This document shows, piece by piece, positions 1 through 7,837 of a stretch of 64,000 bases of DNA (its first letter is position 1; every line of letters starts with the position of its first letter). Made by a program: the position numbers and the translations under genes. The notes beneath the pieces were generated by a model. That model saw only the letters and a list, made by a program, of their open reading frames with translations. It made no database searches and had not been told where the DNA came from. The stretch is from Solirubrobacteraceae bacterium. Its GTDB lineage: Bacteria > Actinomycetota > Thermoleophilia > Solirubrobacterales > Solirubrobacteraceae. The DNA is taken from the NCBI GenBank assembly GCA_025449845.1, contig JANWIP010000020.1:62001-126000 (forward strand), given 5' to 3'.

Positions 1-237
1 GCCGGCGAATACGAACAGGGGGATCCGCTCGCCGAACGCCTCCACCGCTGGCAAGACCGCGCCGCCGTGGTGCTTCCGGCTCCAGTCGCTGAGGAGCTGC
101 GGATCGAGGAGCAGACGCGCCTCCTTGAGCAGACGCTCCTTGACGTCATCCAGGCCAACCAAGCGGTCGTAGCGGTCCCCGGCACTTGGGTTAGGGAACT
201 TCTGGGCGGGGTCGAAGAGGTCGGTAGGTTCGGTCAT
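1..237 (-). CDS. cap6: TRIP13-like AAA+ ATPase of CBASS, 5' part only (cut by window edge)
   Basis: This reading frame is absent from the ORF track because it has no stop inside the window. It opens at an ATG at base 237 that overlaps the HORMA gene stop as ATGA. I translate 79 codons, beginning MTEPTDLFDPAQ and containing YDRLVGLDDVKERLLKEA, an N-terminal AAA+ segment. It ends in LFVFAG, just where the Walker A loop should begin. In type III CBASS, Cap6/TRIP13 ATPases remodel the HORMA protein and switch off the cyclase. Position directly after a HORMA gene supports this call strongly. The catalytic part is outside the window, so its integrity is unknown. Confidence 0.8.
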   Translation of the reverse strand, partial: MTEPTDLFDPAQKFPNPSAGDRYDRLVGLDDVKERLLKEARLLLDPQLLSDWSRKHHGGAVLPAVEAFGERIPLFVFAG

Positions 238-743
238 GCAGGCACGAACCGCCGCCGCCGAAGACCCGTCCCCGCAGCCGCGTAGCTTCGGTCTTCAGCG
301 ATCCAGCGCCCTTCCCCGTCGATCGGGGCGTAGCCAAAGACCCGCCGGACCGGCATCCTCGCCTTAAAGGCTTCTCGCTGCAGCTGCGGCAGGCGACCAA
401 AAGCCTCGGACCGCTTCAGGAAGTTGAACGGCGACGCGCCCTCAACATCGACGTCCGCCGGGACGCCACCGGCTCGCGAGTCCGAGAGCGACCCATCGGC
501 AAGCACCTCGTAGTAGAGCGTGAACAGGCGGCGCCCATTGCGCTTGAAGCCGATCTCGAAGCTGTAGAGGTAACTCTCCATGAGATGCTGCGCAAGCTCC
601 TCAAGGTAGTTGTCGATCTCCGACTCGTCGGGGTAGCCGTAGTAGCGGTTCATCTGCCGCATGTCGGCGGCGACGCGCGAGCAGACGTGTCGTGCGTGCG
701 CGATGGTGAAACTCTCGGATTCGCTGTATGAGCCGCTCATCAC
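234..743 (-). CDS. cap7: CBASS HORMA-domain protein
   Basis: The product is about 168 residues and resembles bacterial HORMA domain family 1. Recognisable stretches are YGYPDESEIDNYLEEL and YSFEIGFKRNGRRLFTLYYEV. In type III CBASS the HORMA protein binds a closure peptide during infection and then activates the partner CD-NTase. The gene sits between the cyclase and the TRIP13-like gene. It starts with GTG at 743 or ATG at 740, directly after the cyclase stop, and overlaps the next gene by ATGA, so all three are probably translationally coupled. Family assignment is by pattern recognition and synteny, not by a search. Confidence 0.82.
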   Translation of the reverse strand: MMSGSYSESESFTIAHARHVCSRVAADMRQMNRYYGYPDESEIDNYLEELAQHLMESYLYSFEIGFKRNGRRLFTLYYEVLADGSLSDSRAGGVPADVDVEGASPFNFLKRSEAFGRLPQLQREAFKARMPVRRVFGYAPIDGEGRWIAEDRSYAAAGTGLRRRRFVPA

Positions 744-1724
744 CTACACCGCCCCCGCGAAGGTAGGGCCGAGGATGTCGCGCCAGTCTTCGACCGAGCG
801 CCCCTTGGTGGTGGCGTAGGCGGCGTCCGCCAGTGCGTCGTGCGCCTCCGCAGCGGCGGTCACGATCATCTCGCGGTGCGTGCGCGTGTATGAGGCGGCG
901 ACGTTGTTCTCCGGGTTGACGGGGTCGAGGATTTCGATCTCCGCGCCGGTCAGCGCCGGCAGGTCGCTGGCGGAGCAGAAGTCCGTGAAGGCGATGCGCT
1001 CCTCCAGGCCGGTGGTCACGATGTAGGTGAAGAACGCCTCCATCGCCTCCACGTAGTCGGCGAAGTCGGTGCCGATGTCATGGACGTGAGCGCAGATCAG
1101 CTCGATCATGAAGGACTTGAAGCGGAAAGACGGATCGCGATCCTTCAGCTCGCCCGCCCACCACTTGAGCAGACGGATCACCTGCGCGAAGTCGCTCGGC
1201 GAGACCCCCTTACGCGCGCGGATGAAGTCGAGGTGCCGGGAGACGCTGGTGATCACGCGCTCGCCGGTGTCCCTGACGATCAGGCAGCCGACGTTGTCGG
1301 GCTCTCCGTCGTAGAGGACGGGCACCACGTCAACGTCCACGAGGTTGTGGGAGCGAAACCGGAGCTGGACGCAGTGATCCCGCAGCTCGAACTGATCGTC
1401 GTCCAGTTGCGGGTAGCACTCTCGCAGGCGGTCCCTCAGCCATTCGACCAGCTCCTCGTCGCCTTCGGGCACGGCGGCGCGCTTTACGTACACAGCGAGG
1501 TCCATGTCACCGATCGTGGCGAGCGCCGTGCCCTTGGCCACGCTCCCCGCGTTGAGCATCTTCACGAGCGCGTAGCCGGGGTGGGCGGCGATGTGCTTCT
1601 CCAGCTTGTCCCGCATCCGGTTGCCCTGTTCGCGGTATTCCCGCGCCCGCTGGGGTGAGAGGTTCACGTGGTCCTGTGCGAACTTGGCCAAGACCTCATG
1701 CTGTACGTATCGCGCGATCGTCAT
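744..1724 (-). CDS. CD-NTase cyclase of a type III CBASS system
   Basis: This is a cGAS/DncV-like nucleotidyltransferase that would make a cyclic oligonucleotide second messenger on phage infection. The polymerase-beta active site is clear: GS at residues 60-61, the metal-binding pair DMD at 73-75, and a third acidic residue in LVDVDVV near 132. Length is 326 residues, normal for the family. The ORF track starts the frame at 1847. I prefer ATG 1724 (MTIARYV) because AAGGAGG lies 12 bases upstream and the extra residues would overlap the divergent gene's promoter. It is the first gene of the operon. The clade and the messenger cannot be read from sequence alone. Confidence 0.88.
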   Translation of the reverse strand: MTIARYVQHEVLAKFAQDHVNLSPQRAREYREQGNRMRDKLEKHIAAHPGYALVKMLNAGSVAKGTALATIGDMDLAVYVKRAAVPEGDEELVEWLRDRLRECYPQLDDDQFELRDHCVQLRFRSHNLVDVDVVPVLYDGEPDNVGCLIVRDTGERVITSVSRHLDFIRARKGVSPSDFAQVIRLLKWWAGELKDRDPSFRFKSFMIELICAHVHDIGTDFADYVEAMEAFFTYIVTTGLEERIAFTDFCSASDLPALTGAEIEILDPVNPENNVAASYTRTHREMIVTAAAEAHDALADAAYATTKGRSVEDWRDILGPTFAGAV

Positions 1725-1781
1725 CTGGGGTTGAGCCCTCCTTTTGGCTGCGCACCGGTGGTACGCATTGAAGGTTTTGCA

Positions 1782-1797
1782 GTTCTTGATCGAGAAC
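1782..1797. promoter_or_regulatory. Candidate operator in the CBASS / capP-capH divergent promoter
   Basis: The 122-base gap between the cyclase and the protease gene contains GTTCTTGATCGAGAAC, an imperfect dyad (GTTCT-n-GATC-n-AGAAC) with 14 of 16 positions symmetrical. XRE-type repressors bind such sites, and a repressor gene is the second gene of the divergent operon. That it is the CapH site is inference. Confidence 0.45.
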
Positions 1798-1846
1798 GCT
1801 AGCAGGTCCGCTGCCAGGCATGCAAGAATGAGATCTCGCGTTCGCA

Positions 1847-2686
1847 ATGGAGAACCACCAATTATCGCTGTTCGAGCAGCTCAGCCAAGTAGAGCCGGCC
1901 TTGACCGACGAGGCGATCGTGCGGCGCCTATGCGAGGATCTGCTCGACCAGTCCGCCACCGTTCCTCCGGTGCCCGTCGAGCTGCTGGCATCCATGCGGG
2001 GCATCGCGCGCGTCGAGCAGCGGCTGCAGCCGTGGTCCGGCGTCCTGGCGCCAACGCGCGATGGGTTCGTTGTCGGCGTGCGCGCGCTGGACGGGATCGA
2101 GCGGCAGCGCTTCACGATCCTGCATGAGGTAGGCCACACCCTGCTCCCAGGCTTCGCGGACACCCGCCAGTACCGCTGCAGCGGCCCGAAGACCAGAGAG
2201 GAGCAGCTCTGCGACATCGCGGCGAGTGAGCTGCTGCTGCCCCGGCGGTTCTTCGTGCGCGATCTCCTCCACGCTGCACCGGGGCTGGCGGGCATCGAGA
2301 CGCTCGCCGGGTCCTACGAGGCCAGTATCGAGGCCACCGCGCTGCGTGCTGTTGACCTTCAACGGGACGCCGCTATGCTGCTCGTCTTCAGGGTGGCGCA
2401 CAAGCCATCCGAGAGGGGCCACGAGGACGAGTGTGAGCCCAAGTTGCGTATGTCCTGGTCACACGGGCGTGGTGACTGGCCGTACATGCGCCAGCACAAG
2501 TCGGTCAGCGACGGCTCACCAATCCAGCGCGCCCACGAGGGGGAGCTGGTCGACGAGGTGGGCACGCTCGGCGACCTGGCCAGCACCGAGTCTGGGCCAG
2601 TCAGAATCAGCGCGCGGCGCTACGGCAGCGGCGGACGGGTATTAGCGCTGCTCACGCCCGCGCGCACAAGGGGAGGTTCGACATGA
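1847..2686 (+). CDS. capP: ImmA/IrrE-type metallopeptidase, CapP-like CBASS regulator
   Basis: A 279-residue zinc protease. HEVGHTLL at residues 93-100 is the HExxH zinc motif. The downstream segment EEQLCDIAASELLLP matches the usual third-ligand helix of ImmA/IrrE proteins. The C-terminal third looks like a separate, unrecognised domain. It is divergent from the CBASS operon and overlaps the following XRE gene by ATGA. Described CapP proteins cleave the CapH repressor when stimulated by single-stranded DNA, which derepresses CBASS. The same protease-plus-XRE pair also occurs in phage and ICE control regions, so the CapP assignment depends on the position beside CBASS. Confidence 0.8.
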   Translation: MENHQLSLFEQLSQVEPALTDEAIVRRLCEDLLDQSATVPPVPVELLASMRGIARVEQRLQPWSGVLAPTRDGFVVGVRALDGIERQRFTILHEVGHTLLPGFADTRQYRCSGPKTREEQLCDIAASELLLPRRFFVRDLLHAAPGLAGIETLAGSYEASIEATALRAVDLQRDAAMLLVFRVAHKPSERGHEDECEPKLRMSWSHGRGDWPYMRQHKSVSDGSPIQRAHEGELVDEVGTLGDLASTESGPVRISARRYGSGGRVLALLTPARTRGGST

Positions 2687-3096
2687 ACAAATCCAGTGAA
2701 ACCATCGGTGAGCGCATCAAGCGCTTCCGCGAAGAGCGAGGCCTGAGCCCGAGCGAGCTGGCCGAGCAGGCCGGCGTCGCGAAGAGCTACCTATCAACCC
2801 TCGAACACGAGGATCAGACAAAGAATGTGCGCAGGCCATCGGCGGACACCCTCTACCGGATCGCCAGTGCGCTGGGCGTGGCGATGTCCGACTTGCTGGG
2901 CAGGCCCGTGATCACCGCTGCCCAGGCAGGCAGCCGACCTCCCAGCCTCGTCGAGTTCGCCAAGAGCCGGAGCCTCCCCGAGGCCGACGTGGAGATGCTG
3001 GCAAACATCAGATTCCGAGGTGAGGAGCCCAAGACTCCGGAGCGCTGGGAGTTCATCTACCAGGCGATTAAGAACAGCGCTCCCATGGACCGCTAA
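2683..3096 (+). CDS. capH: XRE-family repressor, CapH-like
   Basis: A 137-residue protein with an N-terminal helix-turn-helix at about residues 7-62 (ERIKRFREERGLSPSELAEQ, then a recognition helix near KSYLSTLEHE). A helical tail follows that could dimerise. The start ATG overlaps the protease stop as ATGA, so the pair is co-translated. The expected role is repression of CBASS and possibly of its own operon through the dyad at 1782-1797, relieved when the neighbouring protease cuts it. The HTH family is certain. The CapH role is inferred from synteny. Confidence 0.8.
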   Translation: MNKSSETIGERIKRFREERGLSPSELAEQAGVAKSYLSTLEHEDQTKNVRRPSADTLYRIASALGVAMSDLLGRPVITAAQAGSRPPSLVEFAKSRSLPEADVEMLANIRFRGEEPKTPERWEFIYQAIKNSAPMDR

Positions 3097-3366
3097 CCAC
3101 TAAGTTCATGCCCGTCAGCGACAAAGCGATGGCTACCGCTGAAGGGGTCGGACACGGCGCTGCCCAAACCACGCGATAGGAGCGGCGAGACTCCTGGTCG
3201 CGTTGCCGCTGCTTCTCGTCCCAAGCGATAGGGGGTAACCTCGCGCAGCAACCCGCTCGCTCGCGTCCAAAAGCGGAGCTACGTGTGTGTGCCTGCTACC
3301 TTCGCCGGTTGCACGGACGGTCACTAGTAGGAGGTCATCCCCTGGTCTGTGGAACGCGCCAGTCGC

Positions 3367-4245
3367 CTAGTGTCGCCTGGACTCCGTGCGTGAGTCTCGT
3401 GCTTTGCGGAGGCGTCCTGCAAGTCCGTTGAGAAACAAACCGATGAGGACTATCCCTGCCAGCGCCTCGACCGCGACCGATATACGAGCCGCCTGGGATA
3501 CGGGCGTCAGATCACCCAACCCTAAAGTGGTGATTGTCGTGGCACTGAAGTAGAACATGCGCCACCACAGTCCAGATGCGTAGGACGGATCTCCCTCCAT
3601 AGCCCGGTATAAGCGCACAATCTTGTCGTCTAGGCGCTTCGACACAGCTAGCAGCCCTTCACTAGAGGGCGGCTCGGCAGCAGGTCGAGAGAGGAAGGGG
3701 AAAAGGATGGAGACAGGCGGCCTAGTGATGTCACGAAAGGTTGTAGGACCGCCGTTTGATTCTGTGAGCGAGACAGGGTAACCGACTTCCACCGCTCCGC
3801 TGGGTTCTGGGATTCCGGGTGGCGAGATCGCGAGATAGGATTCGTCCGGAATAACTTGAACCCACTCCCGGACGCCGCCGCCAAATTCGCCAGATACCGC
3901 TGACTGGCCAGTGAATTCGCCTTCAATGTCCAGCAAGAGCTGCTGATTATTCGTGTGGCGGATCGCAGCGACGTGGATGGTGCCAGGAACCAGCCACTCG
4001 TGTGCCACGCCACCGTTGATAGAGGTGCTCCAGTGGATCTCGGTGGCTCTCGCGCGCACCGGCGGCGTCAATTCGCGCGCCAGACTTCTTGCATCCCGTT
4101 CGAGCGACGACTCGAACTCAATGTTCGAGTCGTGGAAGCTTTTTTCTGGCTGAAACGCGTACCATGTCGCGAAGATCGGCGCCAGCACCAGGTACAGCAC
4201 GGCCCACTTCAGCGGCGAGGCTCGTAACCGATCCAAGGCCCGCAT
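3367..4245 (-). CDS. Two-TM potassium-channel-like membrane protein
   Basis: A 292-residue protein with a first membrane helix at about residues 13-31, a pore helix and selectivity filter at about 231-246 (ATTITTLGLGD), and a second membrane helix at about 253-273. This is the Ion_trans_2 layout with a good TxGxGD filter. It is unusual because roughly 190 residues separate helix 1 from the pore, predicting a large extracytoplasmic domain. No ligand-binding domain is recognisable. It lies alone on the minus strand downstream of the CBASS regulators, inside the presumed island. A role in defence is possible but not shown by the sequence. Confidence 0.75.
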   Translation of the reverse strand: MRALDRLRASPLKWAVLYLVLAPIFATWYAFQPEKSFHDSNIEFESSLERDARSLARELTPPVRARATEIHWSTSINGGVAHEWLVPGTIHVAAIRHTNNQQLLLDIEGEFTGQSAVSGEFGGGVREWVQVIPDESYLAISPPGIPEPSGAVEVGYPVSLTESNGGPTTFRDITRPPVSILFPFLSRPAAEPPSSEGLLAVSKRLDDKIVRLYRAMEGDPSYASGLWWRMFYFSATTITTLGLGDLTPVSQAARISVAVEALAGIVLIGLFLNGLAGRLRKARDSRTESRRH

Positions 4246-4758
4246 TATGGTGACAGGCTACTGATGCAGCACCTCGGACGGCCCGCGGTAGATAGGCGCC
4301 TGCACAGTACGTTGCTCTGACCTCAAGGCAAGATCGCCCAACCTAGTTCTGCGCCGGTTCACTGAGGCAGCCCTCCCTGCAGCTGTGACGGGAACAGCCG
4401 TTCCCAGCTGCGCTGGTATATCCCGCCCGAGAAAACAAGGGCTCTCGTATGGCCCGGCCTCGGTTTCACGAGCCTGGATGTTCCGGGCCTGGAACAGGCC
4501 GACGAGCCCGACAAAGACGAGATGCTCGACACGCACTCCCTGCTCTGTGCTGCAAGTGAGAGCGCCACCCCCGAACTCACCGCTAGCGCATTGGACGAAA
4601 CCCAGGTCTGGAGCTCAGAGAAGCGCCCGCTTCCGCTTTGATCCGCTCAAGCGGGCGTATGCCCGTCCTCGGTCAGCGCACCTGAAGTCTCGCCCACACG
4701 GTGAGCACGTCGACCTCGGGGGGCGTCTATTTTCCCTCTTGCTTCCGGGGGGCGGGCG
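4246..4758. other. Gene-poor stretch with a start-less open frame
   Basis: No gene is supported here. On the plus strand one frame stays open from about 4366 to a TGA at 4639-4641 and reads like real protein (for example RWYIPPEKTRALVWPGLGF), but it has no start codon near its beginning. It may be the tail of a decayed cargo gene. The minus-strand ORF at 4258-4536 is its shadow and is not convincing. Confidence 0.25.
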
Positions 4759-5281
4759 TCAGGCCTTCCACTTGATCGAGCAGCCGACCGGCGGCGTCTC
4801 GGGCTCGTCGGGGTCGCGACTGTCGAGCACGGCGTCGAGGGCGGAACGCAGGAAGGCGGCGTTCTGAGCGGGGTCCTCGTAGTCGGCGTCCGGGGCGCCG
4901 CGGTAGCGAAGTGTGCCGTCGGCGTCGAGCACGAACACGTCCGGTGTCGTCTTCGCGTCGTAGGCACGCGCGATGTCCTGGGACTCGTCGCGCAGGTACG
5001 GGACGCCGTCGAACTCCCCGCGCTCGACACGGGCGCGCATCGCCTGCGGCGAGTCGCCGGGGTAACGCCCGGCGTCGTTGGGGTTGACCGCCAGCATCCG
5101 CACTCCGCGGCCGGCGTAAGTCCCGCGCGACCGCGACGATCCGCTCATGCCACGCCAGTGCGTAGGGGCAGTGGTTGCACGTGAACACGACAACAGTCGC
5201 GGGGGCGCCGCCCGGCCCGTGCGTGGCCCCTTCGGTGTCCGGCAGCGCGAACGTCGGGGCGCGATCGCCGATCCTCGTCAT
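4759..5281 (-). pseudogene. Thioredoxin-family (AhpC/TSA-like) redoxin, frameshifted
   Basis: The N-terminal half (MTRIGDRAPTFALPDTEG, then FTCNHCPYA with a CNHC redox motif) is in one frame. The C-terminal half (GVRMLAVNPNDAGRYPGDS through PPVGCSIKWKA) is in another. The switch maps to one extra A in gtAAgt at about 5118-5119: removing it restores VARDYAGRGV. The family is the roughly 170-190 residue redoxin that ends in PVGCSIKW. The start ATG at 5281 overlaps the upstream gene's stop as ATGA. It may be a true pseudogene or a one-base sequencing error. Everything apart from the shift looks intact. Confidence 0.75.
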
Positions 5282-5619
5282 CCAAAGCTCCTCTCGGTGG
5301 CAGTGGCGGTCTGTGTGGCCCCCAGCGCGTCGCGCACGTCGGCCGGGTCCGGGGTCGGGGAGATCCGTCCATCGCGCCGATGGTAGACGCGGCACGTCAA
5401 CCCGAACGGCTCCTCGCCGGGCGGCTGGATGTCCACGCCATCGATACGGATCGTCGGGGACCCCACAAAGCGCTCCCGGGCCGCCTCGGCCTCCGTGGAG
5501 ACCTCACGGAGAATGACCATGTCCGGATCCAGCCCCGCGTCCGCCATCGCCGAGCGCAACTCGGCGAGCGCCTTGGGATGCGAGGGACAGCCCTCCCAGA
5601 ACAGAAGCTCGACGCGCAC
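5278..5619 (-). CDS. Thioredoxin-like DF-family protein
   Basis: A 113-residue protein of the small thioredoxin-like DF (seleno)protein type, with MRVELLFWEGCPSHPKALAE at the N-terminus, GSPTIRIDG in the middle and a GLTCRVY signature. The family is often annotated only as thioredoxin-like or misnamed alkylmercury lyase. A single Cys replaces the usual CxxC (EGCPSH). It is the first gene of a two-gene unit with the frameshifted redoxin, suggesting a shared role in thiol or metal stress. Substrate is unknown. Confidence 0.7.
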   Translation of the reverse strand: MRVELLFWEGCPSHPKALAELRSAMADAGLDPDMVILREVSTEAEAARERFVGSPTIRIDGVDIQPPGEEPFGLTCRVYHRRDGRISPTPDPADVRDALGATQTATATERSFG

Positions 5620-5926
5620 ACCTTCAGGCTAGGACACGCCGAGGCGCTCCACAGCACGCCGGCTGGACGCGGACACCCGGGCATGAGGGTCGCGAGGCCC
5701 CCTCAGACACCCCACCTCCCGGCTGCTTGATAATAATGTACAATACCTGTTTACATGGTCTTTCATGCGCTTCGTTCCAGCATCCGCGGTCCCACGAGCG
5801 GCCACCTGGGGCCTGTCGCCTTCGTCAACGGCGAGACGGGGGGTTCGGTTTGGCGGAATGACGAGGCACGCCAGAGCGTCGCGTGCTCAGCGGCTGCGAG
5901 TGCGGCCCGATACTATTTGGGGCTGC
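5620..5926. other. Intergenic stretch upstream of tRNA-Phe
   Basis: I see no gene here. An AT-rich patch at about 5729-5756 contains atgtacaatacctgtttacat, with ATGTA/TACAT arms, and could hold a promoter or regulator site. This is a weak call. The remainder leads into tRNA-Phe and presumably contains its promoter. Confidence 0.3.
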
Positions 5927-5999
5927 GGCGAGATAGCTCAGCTGGTAGAGCACGGCACTGAAAATGCCGGTGTCGGCGGTTCAAGTCCGCCTCTCGCCA
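5927..5999 (+). tRNA. tRNA-Phe (anticodon GAA)
   Basis: A full 73-base cloverleaf: acceptor GGCGAGA/TCTCGCC, D stem GCTC/GAGC, anticodon stem CGGCA/TGCCG with loop CTGAAAA (anticodon GAA), variable GTGTC, T stem GGCGG/CCGCC with loop TTCAAGT, discriminator A. CCA is not encoded. It lies about 200 bases upstream of an integrase gene. A 5' fragment of a different tRNA-Phe lies in inverse orientation on the integrase's other side. This intact copy may be a replacement carried by the element. Confidence 0.95.
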
Positions 6000-6202
6000 T
6001 CCATCCACCGAGGGTCAGCAACGGTTGCTGGCTACTCGGACCGGGCACGAGCGAGTCCTTGAGGCCGCGCCTAACAGCGGCCCGAAATTCCTTCGGGGGC
6101 AAACCAGTGGTGTGCCCGACGAGAAGGTATGGAGAGTAGCCGCCCACCGAAAGACCGCCCGCGGCACCTGAGGCCGAGCAACTCGACCCTGGCCGATATC
6201 TG

Positions 6203-7780
6203 ATGGCCAGGCCCTTGACAGGCAGTATCACCCAAGAAGCTCAGGCAGACGATACGCTGGCTTTCCGGCTGCGATTTACAGTCCACGGGTCCCGCCAGAC
6301 GATCGTGCTGCACGAACGTCGCGTGTGTGAGTGTGGATGTGGCGGAGGGTGGACTGAGCGCACGGCCAGTGCCGAGCTTCGAAGCATCATCACGGCGGTC
6401 ACCGCGGGGTTATGGGAGCGTCCTGCCAGGGCCGCTCGCACCAGCAAGAAGCGAATGCCAACCTTTCATAAGTACGCCTCCTACTGGCTGCAAGCCAGGA
6501 TGGAAGGCGTCCTTGGCGGCAGACCCTTGAGCCCCAGCTCATGCAAGGACTACCGCTGGAGGCTCGGCCATCTGCTGGCGTTCTTCGGGCACTACCGGCT
6601 CGATCAGATCAGCAGCGAACTGTGCCTTGCCTTCAAAGCGCACAAGCTCAGAGAGTCACGCGAGCTCGCCCAAGCCATCGCAGCTGGCGCCGATCTCCGC
6701 GACGAGCGCGGGCGCCGGATCAGGCCAGTCGGTGCGTCCTCGCTCAAGAAGCTCCTCGACATGCTCGCGGCGATCATGCAGGACGCCCTCGAAGACGGGT
6801 ACATCACCGTCAATCCCGCGCGCGGCAGGCGGATGAGGATCGACATCCCCAAACCACGCCGGAGCGTCTTGGAGCGCGACGAGCTGATCGCCCTGGAAGA
6901 TGCCGCCAGCGACCAGGACCCCTCGCTGGCCACCTATGCCAGGGCATACCGCAACGCCCCCGCAGACTCCACCCAGGCAGCCGTTGCCCGCGCACTCTCC
7001 CACGGCATGCGCCCCACCCAGATCGTGCAGGCACTCGGGCTACCGAAGGCGACGGTCGGGTATCACTGCGCCAAGATCGACCATCTGGCAGGCAACTACG
7101 TCGGCCGCAAGGCGATCGTCCACACGCTCGGGCGATCAGGGATACGGGTCAGCGAGCTGTGCGACCTCAAGATCGGCCAGCTCACCCTGAACGGGGTGGA
7201 AGGCTCCCGGTTCGAGATCCCCGACGCCAAAACCGACGCCGGGATCAGAGCAGTCGAGATGACCGACCAGCACGTAGAGGCAATCACCGAGCACATCGAC
7301 CGGCTACAGCGAGCCGGCTTCGACACCGGCCCCCAGGCGCCGCTGTTTCCCAACCGTCGCGGCCGGAAAATGTCCCGCCAGCGCGTGTGGGAACTCCTCG
7401 TCGCGGCGAAAGAGCTGGCCGACGAGCGCATGCGCTCCCGCGGGCTACCGCCCCTTCCAACCGTGACCCCGCACACACTGCGCCGCACCTACATATCGAT
7501 CGCCCTACTCGCGAACAACTTCGACATCAAGTGGGTCATGAGCCAAGTCGGCCACGCCGACTCCACCATGACCCTCGATATCTACGCCCAGCTACAACAG
7601 CGCGTCAACCGCACGCACGGCGCCGAGATCGACCGCCTGATGCAAGAAGCCCGCACGCACCTGTACCGCGACGACAACGACGCAGACCCGTCCGCGAAAA
7701 CATACCCAGCAGCCGTTTTGGACGAAGTTTTGGACGGAACATCAAACGAACCCCCCGCCACACGCAAGGAACCCCCCTAA
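6203..7780 (+). CDS. int: Tyrosine integrase with an embedded helix-turn-helix
   Basis: A 525-residue site-specific recombinase. The catalytic residues are all visible: Arg in SGIRVSELCDL (about 315), Lys in DAKTDAGIRA (343), HxxR in TPHTLRRTY (424-427), His in VGHADSTM (451) and Tyr in TLDIYAQ (461). A core-binding domain precedes at about 85-210. Between the start of the catalytic domain and the Arg box, about 60 extra residues (about 238-300) include an HTH-like segment, MRPTQIVQALGLPKATVGYH. An early CECGC cluster (residues 42-46) is also odd. The gene ends 60 bases from a truncated tRNA-Phe, the usual position of an integrase beside its attachment site. Confidence 0.93.
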   Translation: MARPLTGSITQEAQADDTLAFRLRFTVHGSRQTIVLHERRVCECGCGGGWTERTASAELRSIITAVTAGLWERPARAARTSKKRMPTFHKYASYWLQARMEGVLGGRPLSPSSCKDYRWRLGHLLAFFGHYRLDQISSELCLAFKAHKLRESRELAQAIAAGADLRDERGRRIRPVGASSLKKLLDMLAAIMQDALEDGYITVNPARGRRMRIDIPKPRRSVLERDELIALEDAASDQDPSLATYARAYRNAPADSTQAAVARALSHGMRPTQIVQALGLPKATVGYHCAKIDHLAGNYVGRKAIVHTLGRSGIRVSELCDLKIGQLTLNGVEGSRFEIPDAKTDAGIRAVEMTDQHVEAITEHIDRLQRAGFDTGPQAPLFPNRRGRKMSRQRVWELLVAAKELADERMRSRGLPPLPTVTPHTLRRTYISIALLANNFDIKWVMSQVGHADSTMTLDIYAQLQQRVNRTHGAEIDRLMQEARTHLYRDDNDADPSAKTYPAAVLDEVLDGTSNEPPATRKEPP

Positions 7781-7837
7781 AACGGACCCTTCTGTAGGCA
7801 AACCACGCCCCTCAGCCCCTCCAGATTTCACGCAACA

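Noticed and set aside
3097-3366. Small ORF between capH and the channel gene (for example 3133-3324 minus)
   Set aside because: No ribosome site, no recognisable sequence and shadow-like composition.
6541-7797. 418-aa plus-strand ORF overlapping the integrase
   Set aside because: It is a frame-shifted reading of the integrase with Arg/Pro-rich shadow composition.
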